Of a DNA stretch of 64,000 nucleotides, positions 62,619 through 64,000 are shown one piece after another (positions within the stretch are counted from its first letter, which is position 1; the number at the start of each line of letters is the position of its first letter). This stretch comes from Natronosporangium hydrolyticum (lineage in GTDB: Bacteria; Actinomycetota; Actinomycetes; Mycobacteriales; Micromonosporaceae). Made by a program: the position numbers and the translations under genes. The notes under the pieces were generated by a model. The model did not search any database. It saw only the letters and a list, made by a program, of their open reading frames with translations, and had not been told where the DNA came from. The stretch covers positions 62,001 to 126,000 of the forward strand of contig NZ_CP070499.1 of NCBI RefSeq assembly GCF_016925615.1. The letters run 5' to 3'.

Positions 62619-64000
62619 ATGGTGGGGTACGGGCACCGGTCGAGTCGGCTGCTTCGGTGGCTGGTGGTGGGACCGGCGGCGATCGTCGGGCTGGCCGCGG
62701 TAGTGGTCGGCGGACCGCTGCTGCTGCTCTGGTTCGGCGGCAACCCGCTGCCGGGCGAGTGGCTCACGCTCAGCGAGTTCCTCACGCTGCTGACCGAGCC
62801 CGACGATGGGCAGTTGCTGGTGTGGGCGCTGACCGTGGTCGGCTGGGGCGCGTGGCTAGTGATCGCCGGGTCGCTGCTGCTGGAGCTGGCCGCCCAGCTC
62901 ACCGGCCGGCAGACCCCGCAGCTGCCCGGCCTGTCCGGTCCACAACGGATCGCCAGCGTGCTGGTCGCCGGGGTGCTGGCGGCGCTGACCACCCCGGGCA
63001 TCAGCCACGCCCAGGCGGCGCTCTTCGACGCCCCACCACCGGTGGCCGCCCCGCTGGTGCCGGGGCAGGCGGTCGGGACGCTGCACCCGGCCGGCGGGGT
63101 GGTGGTCACCGGTCAGGTGATGGCCAATCAGCCGGCGGCGGAGCCGGAGGTGATCAGCCAGGAGTCGACCGAGCTGATGCATGAGGTCGCCCGCGGCGAC
63201 TACATGTGGCACATCGCCGGCCGGTATCTCGGAGACGAGCTGCGCTACCCGGAGATCGCCGACCTGAACCCGGGCTACGCCCAGCAGTACGCCAACTTCC
63301 CGGACCATATCCAGCCAGGTGACCAGCTGATCCTGCCGGAGGACGCGTACGACCGGGGGGAGCGGCGGCACGCCACCGGCGACCTGATCGGAGAGTCGGC
63401 CGACTCGCCAGCGTCGCCCGAGTCGCCGCCCGCCCCATCCTCGCCGGTGGAGCCGGAGCAGTCGGTGGCGCCGCCGGATCCTCCAGCGGACGATGCCGAG
63501 CCCTCGCCTCCAGCCCAGACCCCAGAGCAGGAGTCTCCCGAGGAGGCCGCGCCCCCCGAGCCCGAGCCGGAGCCGGAGCCCGAGCCCGAACCCGAGCCCG
63601 AGCCCGAGCCGGAGCCCGAGCCCGAGCCGGAGCCCCCGGCGCCGCCGGCCGACACCTCGCCGCCGCAGGAGGCGGCGCCCGCCCCGTACCCGCCACCGCC
63701 GCGGGTGGAGTCGCCCGGGCAGAGCCCGCAGGCCTCACCGACCGAGCAGTCGCCGGGCGGGCCGGTCGCTGGCGAACCCGCCGGTGACGACGAAGCCGGA
63801 GCCGCCATCGTCGGCCCGCTGCTCGCCGCCGGGGTGCTCGCATCGGTGCTGCTGGGTGCCCTGGTGCTGTACCGGTGGCGCAAGCTCGCGCACCGCCGGC
63901 ACCGCCGGACGGTGACCGCCGCCGCCGACGGTCCGGCGGAGGCGGGGCTGCGGGCCGCCGCGATCGCCGACGTGGCCCGGCTGGACCGGGCGCTGCGGGT
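62619..64000 (+). CDS. LysM-domain membrane protein at the end of the tad locus (partial, runs off window)
   Basis: The first 460 residues are in the window. N-terminal membrane segments (about residues 13-38, LVVGPAAIVGLAAVVVGGPLLLLWF; about 70-95) and a third one near 105-122 are followed by a LysM domain (about 190-235, VARGDYMWHIAGRYLGDE then IQPGDQLILPED), which should bind peptidoglycan. A 140-residue Pro/Glu-rich spacer with 13 PE dipeptides precedes another membrane segment (IVGPLLAAGVLASVLLGALVLYRW, about residues 400-424). In related loci such proteins end in a bacterial transcriptional activation domain (BTAD); that part would lie beyond the window. ATG at 62619 has GGAGG about 8 bases upstream. 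Confidence 0.85.
   Translation, partial: MVGYGHRSSRLLRWLVVGPAAIVGLAAVVVGGPLLLLWFGGNPLPGEWLTLSEFLTLLTEPDDGQLLVWALTVVGWGAWLVIAGSLLLELAAQLTGRQTPQLPGLSGPQRIASVLVAGVLAALTTPGISHAQAALFDAPPPVAAPLVPGQAVGTLHPAGGVVVTGQVMANQPAAEPEVISQESTELMHEVARGDYMWHIAGRYLGDELRYPEIADLNPGYAQQYANFPDHIQPGDQLILPEDAYDRGERRHATGDLIGESADSPASPESPPAPSSPVEPEQSVAPPDPPADDAEPSPPAQTPEQESPEEAAPPEPEPEPEPEPEPEPEPEPEPEPEPEPPAPPADTSPPQEAAPAPYPPPPRVESPGQSPQASPTEQSPGGPVAGEPAGDDEAGAAIVGPLLAAGVLASVLLGALVLYRWRKLAHRRHRRTVTAAADGPAEAGLRAAAIADVARLDRALR
63555..63632 (+). repeat. (Pro-Glu)13 coding repeat
   Basis: Thirteen consecutive CCC/CCG-GAG/GAA codon pairs encode an uninterrupted Pro-Glu run in the LysM protein. Codon variation within the run argues against recent simple slippage. 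It should form a stiff extended spacer between the LysM domain and the last membrane segment. Confidence 0.9.

Overview
The window is high-GC DNA with tightly packed genes, frequent GTG starts and many 1-8 bp start/stop overlaps. It carries actinobacterial hallmarks: the proteasome activator Bpa ending in GQYL, a DUF6457 protein next to mobA, System II cytochrome c biogenesis genes and an actinobacterial-type Tad pilus locus. A filamentous actinomycete, probably of the family Micromonosporaceae, is my best inference. No rRNA, tRNA, CRISPR array, integrase or transposase was seen.

Bases 1-19400 are mostly chromosomal housekeeping and metabolism: the C-terminal part of a UvrD-type helicase, an LppU-like membrane protein, an AAA ATPase, a GT87 mannosyltransferase-like protein, a fused 5-oxoprolinase/hydantoinase, a nucleotidyltransferase gene pair that resembles a toxin-antitoxin module, molybdenum cofactor genes (moaC, mog, mobA, DUF6457), a TauE exporter, Bpa, an ABC-type binding lipoprotein, a dimethylargininase divergent from an Lrp regulator, a YbjN-like protein and a DUF885 peptidase. 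Bases 19500-25400 hold a trans-4-hydroxyproline catabolic cluster (DapA-like deaminase, epimerase, FAD oxidase, 2Fe-2S subunit, large flavoprotein subunit). It is split by a reverse-strand phosphotransferase gene with a 52-bp perfect palindrome at its 3' end. Bases 25400-31450 are a minus-strand cytochrome c maturation operon (tlpA-ccdA-resB-ccsB) behind hemL and a histidine phosphatase. Bases 31500-39230 hold signalling genes: a STAS antagonist, a response regulator, a 1471-residue HAMP-repeat hybrid kinase and an RsbW/GAF/SpoIIE phosphatase. A cluster of DnaA-box-like 9-mers lies between the first two. A prolyl oligopeptidase follows.

Bases 41457-64000 are the accessory part. A minus-strand operon (50971 to 42822) encodes a type IV secretion-like apparatus: a TcpC/VirB8-like protein, a small VirB2-like membrane protein, a VirB3/PrgI-like protein, a VirB4-like ATPase, a VirB6-like polytopic protein, an accessory protein, and a wall hydrolase joining a transglycosylase-like region to an M23 peptidase. 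A sigma-factor-like gene lies beyond it. No relaxase or coupling protein is visible. From 54865 a plus-strand operon encodes a Tad pilus: CpaB/SAF, TadZ, TadA, TadB, TadC, a Flp-like peptide, TadE-like proteins, a TadG-like protein and a LysM protein that runs off the window.

The most unusual region is 51000-56435, between the two machines. A two-gene module, consisting of a lipoprotein (LP) with a C-[LV]-D-A-[TS]-D-W motif and a C-terminal Cys plus a secreted PKD-like protein, occurs three times. The pair is coupled by the same 7-base ATGCTGA overlap where intact. One copy opens the tad operon. The other two are a tandem duplication on the minus strand, each unit ending in a 75-bp hairpin, and the copy next to the secretion operon has lost nearly all of its PKD gene. 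The N-terminal coding and upstream DNA of the two tandem lipoprotein genes is nearly identical while the rest has diverged, which looks like gene conversion or domain swapping.
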